DNA of 64,000 nt from Sipunculus nudus (GCA_026874595.1 CM049306.1:34798019-34862018); one strand, 5' to 3'; positions 49,271-61,813 are shown, counted from the first letter of the stretch. Notes: generated by a model not told the origin, from the sequence alone. Translations and numbers: made by a program.

Positions 49271-49733
49271 AGTGGACAAATGGGTCACTTCAACAAGCCT
49301 AGCAAATAAATGCCACTGGGACCACGTGTCAAACGCAACTTTCTATTTGCCAGCTCGTATTTACCATATCACCCAGATGTAAAGAATGCATCTTCTACGG
49401 AGACGCGCGCTCACATCGGATGTACGATAGAAGAATTCTCCGCGTTTAAATATGTTAACGGCACAACTGATAATAATTTATGAACATTCGAAAGAGATGG
49501 TTATGCCTTTGCAAATACATTTGTGTGAAATATAGTGTTGGAAATTCTGTGTTAATTACTTTTAAAAAGTCAAATATTTTTTTACTTTTCATATACGATC
49601 TATTTATAAGGTTCAACATTCTGCGCTCAATAAAAGATTTAATAGTATCGACACTTTCGTTTCCGATGATCTGATGCATTTGTGACATTTGTCATTTGAA
49701 GGAAATTACCTGACCGACATCACACTGAAAACA

Positions 49734-49860
49734 TAAAGTTGTCAAAACGACAACTTTAGGAATGTGAAATGGATGTTCCTAAAACAACAACAAAGGTTGT
49801 CAAAATATCTATTTGACAGCCCTCGGCTCTAGGGTTGCCAAATATTTGCCTTGACAGCCT
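49734..49860. repeat. Cluster of adjoining hairpins
   Basis: TAAAGTTGTC-AAAAC-GACAACTTTA (49734-49758) is a perfect 10-bp stem. TTTAGGAA (49755-49762) pairs with TTCCTAAA (49776-49783) and overlaps the first stem. GGTTGTCAAA...TTTGACAGCC and GGTTGCCAAAT...CCTTGACAGCC follow to 49860. Confidence 0.6.
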
Positions 49861-49926
49861 GGCTCTTTCCTTTATTGCTATTCTAAACGCTCTCATTCAG
49901 CCATTCATTTATTCATACTCTCTCTC

Positions 49927-49928
<2 letters not shown>

Positions 49929-49973
<45 letters not shown>

Positions 49974-50065
49974 TTTGGCTAAAATATAAATATACATATA
50001 TAAGCAGAAATGATCTGCGGCAATGCAGTCTTTCCTCTTGCGGTCATATACCTTAAACACACACA

Positions 50066-50114
<49 letters not shown>
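49929..50114. repeat. Paired (TA)n microsatellites
   Basis: Two TA tracts (49929-49970 and 50069-50114) are separated by about 100 bp of unique sequence; the second abuts a short ACACACAC run. Confidence 0.97.
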
Positions 50115-50115
<1 letters not shown>

Positions 50116-50519
50116 TCATTCTCACTAACAAGATCATTAGGGAAAATATCTTCACACTTTAATATGTATCTCAAATTGTTAGAAACATTGGCCAAAAATA
50201 TGAGGTTAAATGAAAATTGATCCCTGGCTGCAAGTGAAATCGATTTCCCTTTCATGTCTTATAAAAAAGCTAATCGCTCTTTTTCATGTGATTCCTGTTT
50301 CAAAGCCTGTAGCTCAGCACTCTCCATTAAGGGTACTGCTTCCAAGGTTAATTGCTACTTCAATGATACAAAAAAATACCTGAAATATTATCTTTCTTTC
50401 AATGAGGGGCAAAAAATGTTCACATGACAAACTGTCTTGTCAAACGTATGGTTACCGCGGCATGTAGAGTTACTCTTTTTTTACTGAAACGTGAACAGAT
50501 ATTAATCTCACACCAGTGT

Positions 50520-50680
50520 GGTGGTCGAGTCCACAACAATAGAATCCGAGTGCAAGTCCAGGTCAAGGACACTCGAGCCCAAGTACGATTCCTTGAGATT
50601 CGAGTCCAAGTCCGAGTCCAGGACGCTCGAGTCAGAGTCCAGGTCCGATTCCTTTAAAAGTGGACTCGAGTCCTACATCA
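50520..50680 (+). repeat. GAGTCC-hexamer repeat (copy 2)
   Basis: The clearest copy, with TCGAGTCC, GCAAGTCCAGGTC, TCGAGTCCAAGTCCGAGTCC and AGAGTCCAGGTCCG in a mostly 6-bp register. The 141-codon frame at 50518-50943 starts in it and is probably not a gene. Confidence 0.6.
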
Positions 50681-50943
50681 GTGTCTCACACCAAGTGGGA
50701 TCAAAATATTTACCTGTAACACCTTCCAACCAGAAGAGCAACTGTAGCGAGAAACTTGAACTAGGTGGAATAGTTAACACCATTAAAAGCCACGTCTCTT
50801 ACTTGGGTTATACAACTGCATGCCAACTAGAAAGCACAAGATCACATATCAGAAATATTATTATAATCGTGATTCCATGTGGTCGGGGGAAATATATAAA
50901 AGTCGGGATAATTGTGTCTGATGGTCACTCAGTAGTAGTATGA

Positions 50944-51078
50944 CGGGTCCGCATAGCGCCCAGCCTAATGCAGTTGGCCGACCGTGAAAAAAATATCAGC
51001 GCCTCAGCTTAAATTTGGACTCACGATCTCCTAGCTTTGAGTCCTGTGCTCTAATCCTGAGCCACGTAAGCTGGTTTA
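50944..51078 (-). mobile_element. tRNA-derived SINE, family B-like (copy 4)
   Basis: The minus strand reads ACGTGGCTCAGGATTAGAGC, GGACTCAAAGCTAGGAGATC, GTGAGTCCAAAT, then CACGGTCGGCCAACTG. The tRNA-like head is clear; the body differs and is shorter than in the other copies. Confidence 0.6.
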
Positions 51079-51670
51079 GAGGTTGAGGAAGTTATAGAAC
51101 GAATGTGCCGTGGACATTGCGTGGGAAACCCCCCTGGTCCACCGTCATTGTACTCGAACAGGAGCTTAGTCACCTTGTAACCTTGTACCTTGGTAACATA
51201 TGCGGAATCCATTTGTGATAAATCAAAATGGCTTCAGGATGTACAGCTAAGTGGCTCTATTTAATGTCCTAATAAAACAAATGACCTTCGGTTGCGACGG
51301 AAGAAAAGTAAGTTGAGGTTTCTCGTAGGCGCAATTTTCAATTTATTTGACCACAATGGAAAACAACTACTATGCTCAATAAAACTGTTTGTTATGAGCA
51401 TGAACTTTGGCGTCGAATAATTTCCTAAGAGACTTTCGTCTCAGTATATCCTGGGGCGGTATCTTCTCAGTACAGGCGTACTTACGTAATAAGGTCTCGT
51501 CCTAAAAAAGTAAATTGTTGTCACTCCGAGGATAGTCCTAAGGTTACACTCTGGCGAAGTCAAAAAAGTTCTACATTAAACCACTGACTAAGTTAAAAGT
51601 CGCCCTCGATGTGAATTTATATTGTAACTATAAGAAGTGCGAGAATTCGGGTCATTCAGTGCTGATTCTC

Positions 51671-51684
51671 CTGCCATCTGGTGA
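51671..51684 (-). promoter_or_regulatory. CTCF-like motif
   Basis: The minus strand reads TCACCAGATGGCAG, one mismatch from CCASYAGRKGGCRS. It lies in repeat-free DNA. Motif evidence only. Confidence 0.35.
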
Positions 51685-53670
51685 ACTTATGGTGAACTAA
51701 TCTTTGCTTCTCATATGAAATATGACTATCGAAAAAGATTTTGCTCATTTCTTACTCTCAATAATCCCCCGTCACACAAGTCAGACATTCCTTGATATCT
51801 AGCACGACATTCAGATATAAATGCCATGGTAGATTATTGTTGTAAAATTTAAACATGTTCGTTTTTTTTTTCCGCCTCTTAGTAACTCCCGATGCACGTC
51901 GACTTCGTAGTTTTTTTTCGATCGTGGTATACAGACCTACAATTTCCATGCGATTGAAGGTAATCTGAGGCCCTCAGAATAGGCTTCCCAACTATAGTCC
52001 TATGATTCCCCGATGTTAACTCACCACTGTCCACGAATGTTCAACCATCGTACGTGCTTTCTGCGGCTATCGCGGGTTAAAGGGCCCTATCCGGTTTCTG
52101 ACGAGTATTAAATAAACAATCCCTTTAACCTTTGTGTAAATAATAAACAAGAACTGATCGAACAGAGCCCAGGCTGTTCGTTTTGTTTATATCCACGGGA
52201 TTATAACATGTGGGGCCGCTAAAATGGCCGCCGTTTGTAATCAAACATTTCCAACAAGGATATCTGGTGGCAGATCAGACGAGTTTTGCAAATGACAAAA
52301 GAAGCAACGCTTTCTCCAACAAGTATACTTTAAACTATTGCACATGCGTAATCCACCAGGCACGGTCATTTATTATTTTTCACTGTTGTCAACATTGGCA
52401 CCTGTCAAGTGTGTACAAACAGTTCAGATGGTTTTAATCCTACAACCAAATAACTGTCGTGCGTCAGTCCCACGGTTGTCGAAAAATGTCATTTCGTTCC
52501 CCCGCTTATACGTACCAGACGTTTTTTTTTTTTCTTTTTAGTTTGGGCTTTACGATTGTCATAGAAACGTCACATGGCATTGCTTGGACAGCATGGACCT
52601 GAGTTCCCACACCAGTCATACAACATATGAAGTATATGTCAACACCGACTTTCAAATCCACGTCTCCGAGACCTATTTCTTTTCTCCGGTGCATGGTATG
52701 CGACAGGTCGGACCTCAATCATTATGCTCCAGTTATGCCTAAATTTTCGGATCTTCAACATAAAATAGAATACCTTATATTCGATCACGAAGGAATAGCG
52801 AATTTTATATCCCTGAGTTTTTTAATGTAATTGTCGAGTAATGCCAAATTAATCCTGTTATGAATATATATTTTGTCAGTTCGACCTAGTTCATTTATAA
52901 AGTGTCTTAAATATTTAGGAATTCTTGAGAACTTATATTTTACAGATTGATTGCATGTAACTAAATTAAGATTGACTTGGTGTTACATCTTTCTTTGATG
53001 GATTGGTGAAAACTATTGTAATAAATGTTGAAAAATGTTAACCTTTATTAATTTTAGTTCAGCATAAACCATATACAGGTGCAACCTTTCCAACTATCAA
53101 TAAATTTATTGGTTTAACAGTAGCTCAACGTTGTTTTATCTTTCAAATACAACTTTTTTTTATAATTTTCAACAAACAAGTCAACATTAAATAAAAATTT
53201 CCGTTTAAACCCAAGGACTGCACTATAACAGACGTAGGCCTGATTTAAACAGATCCAGTGTTTTAAATTTATTTCATATGTTATTTGCCTTATCAATACT
53301 AGAAAATACGCAACTTGAGTCTCATTAAGGTTAATTTAAAATACACCAATCAAGCATTGGTAAGGGGAGCAGTATAAGAAAACCGTGACAGTGTGATGAG
53401 CACAGGAGACTTTGATAAATATTTTGGAGGTGGTGTTCATGTTGGTGCAGACTACAGCTCTAGTTTGAATCTAAAATTACTTAAAAAGAAAGTTGGTTAG
53501 GTAAACAAGTGACGTGTCCAGTCAGGAAGTTGGATGCCTGATATTAATGCATAGGTATCGGTACGTCATACCACATTTAAGGGAGATGCAAAGACCCAAG
53601 AATATGCAGAAAGTCAATACGCAATAGTATAACAACTGAACGTGTCCAAATGAGTTAGTTCTATAATCTG

Positions 53671-53684
53671 CCGCTAGATGGTAG
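53671..53684 (+). promoter_or_regulatory. CTCF-like motif
   Basis: CCGCTAGATGGTAG differs at two positions from the CTCF core. It lies 2 kb from the motif at 51671 and is in the opposite orientation. Motif evidence only. Confidence 0.3.
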
Positions 53685-55324
53685 CACCTATGAGTGACCG
53701 TCCCGTACTGTCAACTTTCACGGAAGTTTCCACTCGGTTGAATATTCAGGCATTAGTTGGTTAGCTGAATGTTTTTTTGAAAAATACGTAATGAAAAAAA
53801 AAATAATTAAATTTACTTGAGGTAAGGGACCAAAGGAACATCTATTAAATGTTTGAGGTAATCTGGAGCACCATGATATATTTCTAAATCAAATATACTG
53901 TTTGACCTTTGGCACGGGGCCATTCATTGTTATTAGGAACCGCCTTTGTTCTGGAGCTCAGTTGTTAGCGATTATTAGGATTCTGGCGTAGGTATTCATA
54001 TAGGCTTCAACTACACATCTAGTTTTATCTATTTTAGAACGTTCTGGCTCATCTAGTCCAACATGAACGAAACAAGGGCCATTGTTTCACAAGCGTAGAT
54101 TCTAAACAAGTGAAAACATCAGCGCTTCGCCGAGAGATGCTGCTGACATCTACCGGCAAATTCAATAATCATATTAAAAGCCCAAAGAGTCATATACAAC
54201 TCGGTTAACCGCATATGTGGTTGTGTCAGACCAAAACTTCCCTTTTACACAGAATATTGCATAACGACAGCAATAATGGTATCAGAAGGTGTTGTCACCT
54301 GAGTCTAAGGGCTCAAAGCCAATGAAATCTGACTGAGTAATCTGACTGTCAGCACGGGAAAAAAATCAGTCAATATGCCCCGCCTGTCTTTGTCCGTTTG
54401 GTACAGCTCATGAGCTGGGCGGTAAGTTTATTTTTTTTATTTTTTGCGGTAATTTTTCTATTTATTTTGCGGTTGCTTGATCGGGAGGGATTTTTTGGTT
54501 TTACTGGATGCATGGTAGCGAAGTTACTGAAGCGGTTACCAGGATAACCACCGAACGAATTGTAAGTCATTCTGTAGAAGCTGTTTAATAATTTACACTA
54601 AAGAAAAAATATTGTTGAAGTATGTTATTGCATTCAATATAATTAAACATTAGCTTATATTCATCCAATTAAAAAACATAAATAAACCGAGTAACCCTGT
54701 GACTGCTGAAACCATCTTCTTATTAAAACCCTTGTATCAATGACAGGTGGAGGCATAACTTGTATATTTACATTAATATGAGAAATGACACCCCCCCCCC
54801 CCCTCCCCCCCCCCCCTAGGAAATACGAATTCGCCGAGAGTTCAAGACTAAAAACGAGCATTTCCGAGGGGTGGTCACAAAAGAAATGCGTGACAATGGT
54901 TTAGTGGCACCACTGTCAGTTATAATACAGTCTGTAAACAAACTTTTAATGAAAGAGATTGATTACCAAATATAATATGTTTGTCCGCCTAGTCTCCAGT
55001 AATATAGAGACCACACATTCACCTCAGCCAACAGTGTTGGTCACCAGATCCGGAAAAAAAGATTTTCATCAAACTTTTGTGTAAAGGAAGAAAATATACG
55101 ATCAAAGCCGGGGGTCATGGTGCAACAACTTGATGGTTGCGTCATAGAATAGCTCCGCCACGGGCGACTGCAATGAGGGTAATAAACAGTCCCCCGTTCA
55201 GAATTTTCCATACTGAAAGTTCGCCTAATTTTAGTGAATGCGAACAAAACAGAGAATTTTATAAACCAAAAACATTATGATGATCCACATTACCTCTATA
55301 ATATAACGGTTTTCGTTAAATTTG

Positions 55325-55440
55325 TGATCAGGTGTTCACGGATTCGATTCCCGTAGCCTGTCTCTACTCCGCTTACACCCTTAGCGAGGTCCCAGCCAAA
55401 AGGTAGACTTTTACGTTGACGGGTCTGACTGACCTAACCT
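55325..55440 (+). mobile_element. tRNA-like SINE fragment
   Basis: GGATTCGATTCCCG is a good Pol III B box, preceded by a GTGATCAGGTGTTCAC segment. No second copy was recognised in the window, so the family is unassigned. Confidence 0.35.
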
Positions 55441-55654
55441 TCTACAAAAATTCATTAAAATTGATTCTTAACATTTTTAGTTAAGTTGATCACAGACAGA
55501 CCAACAAACCAAGGCCAGTTAACCAATGAAATATAATTTGGTATAATAAAATGATACTCCTGGGTGTCATTTAACCCTGTTACAGCTCATACAGAGCGAT
55601 GGAATTAAAAGTTTGCCGTTGGTGTTGGCATCTTGCGGCATATTGTATAACAAA

Positions 55655-56025
55655 TTCATCTACTTAGGCCGCTATCACATATAGCCTGCGGGGCCCGTAT
55701 GGTGAGTAAAATCACCATTTTTGGCTATATTCGCACGGTGCCCGCAAGGTACCCGTACGATTTTCACGGGCGCCGGTTCAATTTTTACTCACCGTACGAG
55801 CGCGGTGGTGCTGAGCTAGCTTCGCTCATTTCGCTCATCTTACGACACCCGTACGTCTCCTGTGCGGTGCCCGTACGGAGCCCGTAGGTGGCTTCCTGAC
55901 GCACGGCCGCCGCATCAACTTAAGCGCTTGCGCAAATGTCAGTTACGGTCGTTGCGGGGTCCCTGCGGCCTTTGAAAAACGCACGGTTGCCGTGCGTCTA
56001 CCGCACAGAATAGCCAAAAACACTC
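55655..56025. mobile_element. GC-rich foldback (MITE-like) element
   Basis: TTTTTGGCTATATTCGCACG at 55718 is matched, inverted, by the sequence ending at 56020 (TTTTTGGCTATTCTGTGCGG on the reverse strand). The inside is rich in CCCGTACG and CGCACGG words and far more GC-rich than its surroundings. A related end-like segment (CCGCTATCACATATAGCC) sits just left, at 55660. Target duplications were not identified. The 62-codon frame at 55699-55887 is inside this repeat. Confidence 0.55.
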
Positions 56026-56373
56026 GCAAGTTCGGAGGTCACTTAGATAAGCAAGCATAACAAAATGGAGGCGGTTACCTCCACCATAATGTCTTAAAAT
56101 ATAGATCTGATACATTTAGTAATGGTGGATCAGAACTCTTCAAACCTTATTACATAACCGTGAATGTATAGCGGTGAGACTCGAACGGAATAAGTGATAT
56201 TTCCGTAAGGATGCGCATGTAAAATGAAAAACAGATTGTTTATTCTCCTTCATTGTGGGAAATTTTGATTTCGCAGTTAGACAATTGTCAAAAAAATCCC
56301 GGCTGTCCCACAATCCCAAACTGGAATAGGTTTATTTGAAAAGAAACGACCTCAGGCGGACTCTGTCTGTCTC

Positions 56374-56408
<35 letters not shown>

Positions 56409-57325
56409 GATAATAATAATTATAATAATTAGAAGAAGAAGAATGATTTTATTAAAATTTATTTTAATAAATGTAATTATAATAATACATGTTAAATAAA
56501 AATAATGGGATTATTTGCTGATCAATTTCCCTTCCTTTCATCCAATTACACAATCACGGACTGGAAAATTCCTGTTGCAAAATTCCTAACCGGATCTATA
56601 AAAGTTTTATACTGCGTTTTATACCACAATCTATAAAAGAAATACTTTCCACCAAGGATGATCAGTGGAGTAAGCTCTTGTTCCACGTCATGTTTTCATG
56701 CCACTATGTGAGAACATCATTTATGGTTTCTTTGAAATTACAACAACAAAAAATATTCAAACATTATTTGTATGCGCGACCTTTTAACTACTTAACCAGT
56801 TAACGTGCCTGTTAATGCATTCTCTGGGGTGATCCTCGTTAAATGCACCCTGCAGGTCACAGAAGAAGTGAGGTCTGATGCATGCTGATGCGTGTATTAA
56901 TACTTGCATTGCCGGCCTCAATACTTTCTTTCAGCTACTTCCATTCCTAAAACTATGTTGGATCGTGACTGAAATTCAAAAAGATTCTTACTCAGAAAGC
57001 AGGGTCAGTCAGCAAGGCTGCACCTGCGTGGGTGTGTAGGGTATTTTTATCGACAGACAATATGATATTTTAACGTACAATGTGATATTTCAACATACAA
57101 TAAGATATTTCAACGTACAATAAGATATTTATATACGATGTTATATTTCCGAACATGTTGAACTTTATTCCTTTATGTGAGCATATAGTTATCACTTTGT
57201 TGACTGAATTTTATTGAACTCGACAGGAAACCAACTTTAAAAATGACCTAAAAGGCTTCCTTTAATCGAGTTTATTCACATGCAAGCCCGTCAAATCTGC
57301 TCTATAGTAGCAGCAGTAGCTAGAA
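56026..57325. other. Non-coding interval, microsatellite only
   Basis: Beyond the (TAA)n tract, a local repetition of GATATTT-CAACRTACAATA words occurs at 57061-57130 with a roughly 25-bp period. No gene. Confidence 0.5.
56375..56440. repeat. (TAA)n microsatellite
   Basis: ATA/TAA trinucleotides, then AGAAGAAGAAG. Confidence 0.93.
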
Positions 57326-57640
57326 TTGAATCTGCAGCTCCGCAATATGTGTGTATGTGTGTGTGGGGGGGGGGGTCCTATTGTGGGATGCTCCCAATAT
57401 ACCTAATGTTTACCTTCACGTATTTGGCTCATATCCCCATGGTCAATTCGTGCATAAGTTATTGTATATTTGTGAATATTCCATGATGACGTTCCTATTC
57501 ATGTGCCGGATCCATACCAGAATCTAATCGATTCTTCATTGGCCCATATCCTAAATGCCTCTTTTCATGTGTTATGTTGTGAACAAATAAATACACACAT
57601 CAAACACGCACACGAACGGGGATGGCAGTGGCAATCAAAT
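57326..57640 (+). repeat. Dispersed repeat family C (copy 3)
   Basis: It contains GGGATGCTCCCAA, CAATTCGTGCATAAGTTA, CAGAATCTAATCGATTC, TTGGCCCATATCC and CACGAACGGGGATGG. A poly-G run interrupts the left part, and the right palindrome is lost. Confidence 0.68.
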
Positions 57641-59424
57641 GGTCCATATTGTTATGAACAGATAATCAGATGATGTTTTAGAAGTGAAATCATCTTATTG
57701 TTTTATATCATATTAATTATATTAATAAACAAGCCAAGCTTACGTATCATATTTATTAAAAGATATGCATCATCTCAACAATTGTATACCTGCCCGGTTA
57801 GTTGTGAAATTTTGATTTATAAATAATACATGTATTTATCACTGTTATATTCATTGGAGCTAGCGTATAAGTAAATATAAGTACAAGTATACATGTAAAA
57901 TAACCAGAGCATATTCAGAAATGACTCTCAGACTCATTTATTCCTTATGATACAAAAAGCTATAAATAACCATCAATACATAGGAGCATGAAGTCAACAT
58001 CAATTAAAAAGATGGCCAGTAGTAACAAAGCAAATGTATTTAATTAATATACACATGTAATGGTGTGCTTTCGTTCAAGAACTTATATTTCACTAATTCG
58101 GAAAGGAAATCAACGCAATAAACTATCCTAAAACAATTATTAGCAGATCCTGTATATACGGACCTTCATAATGTATACTTCCTGCACAATCATCTCTTAT
58201 AGAGACCTTTTCTGTCGAACACATGAGTCATTCCGTAAACATTCATATAAATGTAAGCACTCCCTTTAAATACAATACCTGCCTTAATTGTTAACACCAT
58301 CAGAGTCACTTCTTAACATAACCATATATCAACAATGTCTGAATCCCTGTTTCATCCATCTTTAATTAATACTGTAATTAATTAATTTGAGCATCCATGC
58401 TCACATTACGCTCTATGAAAATGTATGAGGTCGGAAATTTCTCAATGCAAGAAACATTCATTTCATATGACAGATGGTCTGTTGCCTTGGGTTCCGTTGG
58501 ACTTTTTTCTTATTGGAAAGTGTGTTTTTTCCAGTCCACAGTTTATAAGCTACATGCAAGGACCAAACCAAGGCGGTAAGCACTATAGTAACGATGTTTC
58601 CGTCTTCTTGTAAACGAAGATGCGGTAAACGAAGCAGCAACAATAACCGGAAGTGAAATCCAGTTCGAGGCTACCCGCAGTTTGACCTGGTATAAAACAC
58701 ATTTGGTTAGCTTTCTGAGAACTCAGCTGATGCTGTTAAGTGGTTTATGCATCAAGCAAAAAAATAGAACGAGATATGTAATACAGATTATCATATGACT
58801 GAGAGACACATGAGTGCACCAAGTAAACATGTTATGTCATTATGGCAGGCCTGCTTTTAGCATGGGAGCGCTGATCAAGTTTCTATATAATAAAAGTATT
58901 GTTTGCGACAAATATATACCATTAAGAGAAGAAGCGAAGTGCCTTTGCGCAGCAGGAAGTGGCATCAAGTTCGGCAATACCCACGTTCTGTACATTGGAC
59001 GTGGCTTATTTTTCTCAGAACATAAATTGCTTACCGGTTTATGTCAGGCAATAAAAGTACCACGAGAACACGAGAGCCTCATACCCTGAGTGAAAAAAAA
59101 CACACACACACACAGATAATGTATTGGAAATTATTCAGAATAAGCAAGGCCATGTAGTACACCAAGTAACTGATATGCCTTCAGTGATTCAGTGATGGAC
59201 TCGCATCTGGTTTGAGGGCCAAGCTTCAGTTTATTCTCATGTGTTCATTGTAAAGAAATTTCCCGTTATATGTTATATAAGCACTACAGTATTCCTACCA
59301 AAGGCAGATAAAGACATGGCCTGAGCGTGTCGCCGTGAGCACACAACTTCGAAGGCGATAGATTCTCTTATATTGATAAGCAAAATGTTCTACTTATATT
59401 ATAGCATGCTGCAAAATCCATTGT
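57641..59424. other. Non-coding interval with an unrecognised 91-codon frame
   Basis: The plus frame 58814-59089 (91 codons, four Cys) shows no signal peptide or known domain. It is not called as a gene. A short (CA)n run follows at 59099. Confidence 0.45.
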
Positions 59425-59575
59425 AATGATGTAGTCGAGTCCAAATGCTAGTCCAAATGCAAGTCCGAATGCATTCCAATCGAGTCCAAGCTTGAGACCT
59501 TAAAGTTCAGGTCCAAGTCCACCTTCTTCCAGTCGGAGACATTTGAAATCTGAGCCCAGCTTTGAGTCCGAGTTT
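59425..59575 (+). repeat. GAGTCC-hexamer repeat (copy 3)
   Basis: TCGAGTCCAAATGCTAGTCC, CAAGTCCGAATGC, TCGAGTCCAAGC, CAGGTCCAAGTCC and TGAGTCCGAG show the same degenerate 6-bp unit. Confidence 0.55.
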
Positions 59576-59738
59576 AGTATAAATCTTGTTATTGAAAGAA
59601 ATTTTAAAAATTTGAGCTTATCGTATGTATTTGATGTTAGCTTACACGTGCTTTTTACTTGAATGGTTAATAACACTACATTCCAATGCAGTGTTAAAGG
59701 AGGGGGGGGGGGGCGGATTTAACGCAAAGATGCTAGGA

Positions 59739-59741
<3 letters not shown>

Positions 59742-59811
<70 letters not shown>
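59742..59811. repeat. (TA)n microsatellite
   Basis: About 35 TA units, preceded at 59702 by a G12 run. Confidence 0.97.
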
Positions 59812-59814
<3 letters not shown>

Positions 59815-59965
59815 AGGGATTGTAAATGAATTTCAAATATTTTGAATGAATTTAAACAAACTTGATTGAAAGTTTCTGTATTACATTGCATAACGGTTTG
59901 GTCTGTATGTTTGTTCAGGCGTTTGTCTGAGTATACGCGCTTTAAATACAGGTCAGCATTAGCTC

Positions 59966-60185
59966 TGTGAATTACAGTAAATCTCCTACTTGCGGACAAC
60001 TCAGTAAGGCGGACAACTACTAATGTGGACACTAAATCTCAGTCGCTTCAAATTTGCCTTTTTATTATGTTTAAAGTAAACTCATAAAGCGGACGACTCA
60101 CTATTCCGGACAACGGACAAACTTTCCCGTCCCGCAAGCATATCCAGTACATATTTGGACCCTCCAAAGCGGACAGACATCGCGA
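59966..60185 (+). mobile_element. pogo/Tigger-like fragment with GCGGACA words
   Basis: TTACAGTAAATCTCCTACTTG followed by TGCGGACAACTC, GGCGGACAAC, AGCGGACGACTC and AAGCGGACAG is the degenerate subterminal pattern of elements beginning CAGTnAAnCTC. No transposase remains. Confidence 0.42.
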
Positions 60186-60489
60186 GTTCTATTTTTTTTC
60201 CTATATTTGCAGGGAGATGCCGCTCCGAGGTCATGACCCCGTATAACCTGTTTTGGTCAAAGCGACAGCCTGGGTACAAGTGTTATTTATTGAACCATTT
60301 GAATGTTATATGTAAATATACAGTATCGAAATTGTTGTTTTTTTCTATAAATTTGTTGATAACATAATCATTATTAAATTAGGATTGTCAGGTTAATTAG
60401 AAAGAATAAACTTTCAAACTGAAACAGCTTTTCATTCGACAAGACCACCATCAGAGATTGCCGTTCGTGCTTTGAGATTGGCGTCCGGC

Positions 60490-60680
60490 CAGGGGATCCA
60501 GGGGGGGGGGGGGGGATCAAGGGGGTCTGCCCCCCCCCCTTTTTTTTAAGGGCTTCAGACAAAATTTTGTGGCCTGGACCCCCCTTTTCCAGACCTTAGG
60601 ACCTTTTTTTAGGAGTTTCATTAGTCCTCCTGGGTTGGACTCCCCCCTTTTCCTAAATCCTGGATCCGCCCTTGGAATGC
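60490..60680. repeat. GGATCCAGG repeat with opposed G and C runs
   Basis: CAGGGGATCCAGG plus G15 (60501-60515) is opposed by C10 (60530-60539) and by CCTGGATCCGCCCTTGG at about 60659. The GGGGYGGATCYAGGAT phrase also occurs at 24726-24742. It resembles a widespread invertebrate repeat. The open frames here are repeat by-products. Confidence 0.45.
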
Positions 60681-60974
60681 GTGGTGAAGACTATCCTTTA
60701 ACAAATAATCATGCTGTCCGGATGCTGTCAACAATCAATCTTCAATATGCCTAGTGCAACCATCCATGAACTGCCGCTTGCTTAGAAGATGAAGCATTGT
60801 ACGTCGAAGTGAAACTGCCAAGATTAGTTTGCAAGGCCTAGCTGATGTTTGTCATTCTTTTTTCAAATAATTATATTTTATAAATTGCAGGTGCATACAT
60901 AAGCTATTTTGAAAATGGATTGAATCAAATTTATGTAGCCTATTTGAAATTAGGCGTTAATTTAATGAAATCAT

Positions 60975-61105
60975 AGGATATCGGAAAAATTCAATGACGA
61001 ATTGACGCAATATGCCAAACTCCTCTAAACAAGGCAACTCACTAATACAGACAAAATCCTCCAGTCCCTTGATTGTCCGGCTTAGAGGTGTTTCACTGTA
61101 TATCG
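60975..61105 (-). mobile_element. pogo/Tigger-like fragment (minus strand)
   Basis: The minus strand reads ACAGTGAAACACCTCTAAGC then CGGACAATCAAGGGACTGG, the same kind of end as at 59966. A further short relic, ACAGTAAAACCTCTATAAA, lies at about 63306-63324. Confidence 0.42.
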
Positions 61106-61200
61106 AAGACAGATATAAGCATGCAGCAACCGCCCAAAGCATATTTGTCATCTGACCGGGTCACCTAACACCATTATTTGCATGAGCTCGACCTCAGGTC

Positions 61201-61290
61201 TTATAATTATTATAATTGTTTATTTGTAATTATAATAATAATTATAACAACTATTATTATTATTATTTTTATTATTATTATTATTATTAT
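61201..61290. repeat. (TTA)n-rich low-complexity tract
   Basis: Mixed TAATTA words pass into a clean ATT/TTA trinucleotide run. Confidence 0.9.
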
Positions 61291-61813
61291 CATATGGAGC
61301 GGTTAGACATGGGCAATTGAAACCCCTTCAGTTCTGTGTACCGGTCCGGATAAAGGGACGGATAGGGTTTAGCACCGTATTGTCTTTGGCAAGTTTAGCG
61401 TGCTCCTGTAGATTTAGAGTGGGGGCATTATTTATTATGTATAGCTTAGAAATTCAATTTTCTCGAAAAATATAGAATTTCCAAAAAAATATAAACTATC
61501 ATAAAAGAAACTCAGAATGGTTAAGATTCAAGTATTGCCAACAATTTAATATAGTTATAATTGTTTTGAAAGCTATGGTTAATTAACTCCAATCATCTCA
61601 CAAGAAATTCAGAATTAAAGTCCCGGTGATACATTTCATTTCGTCTATAAATTGTTTTAAATAAAAGAAGACATTAATGGAACCTGATGTTAACATGACC
61701 AGTTTTCCATGTTGTAATTTTTTCTGTTATGCTATAATTTGTCATTAGCAGATATTTATTGTCATCAATAGGAGAAAAATCACCAGTGTTGTGGTCAAAG
61801 TCTAGTGGGGCAC

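Larger units (their letters stand above)
51079..55324. other. Non-coding interval with two CTCF-like motifs
   Basis: No frame above 80 codons. Structured items are the motifs at 51671 and 53671 and the C-rich run at 54790-54816. Confidence 0.5.

Noticed and set aside
49905-50255. Isoleucine-tyrosine repeat protein
   Set aside because: The frame is simply (TA)n microsatellite read in one phase; similar frames at 39362, 59625, 59733 and 62709 are rejected for the same reason.
50518-50943. 141-codon frame as a gene
   Set aside because: Its first third is the GAGTCC hexamer repeat, giving a low-complexity SRSRT-type translation, and the rest has no domain.
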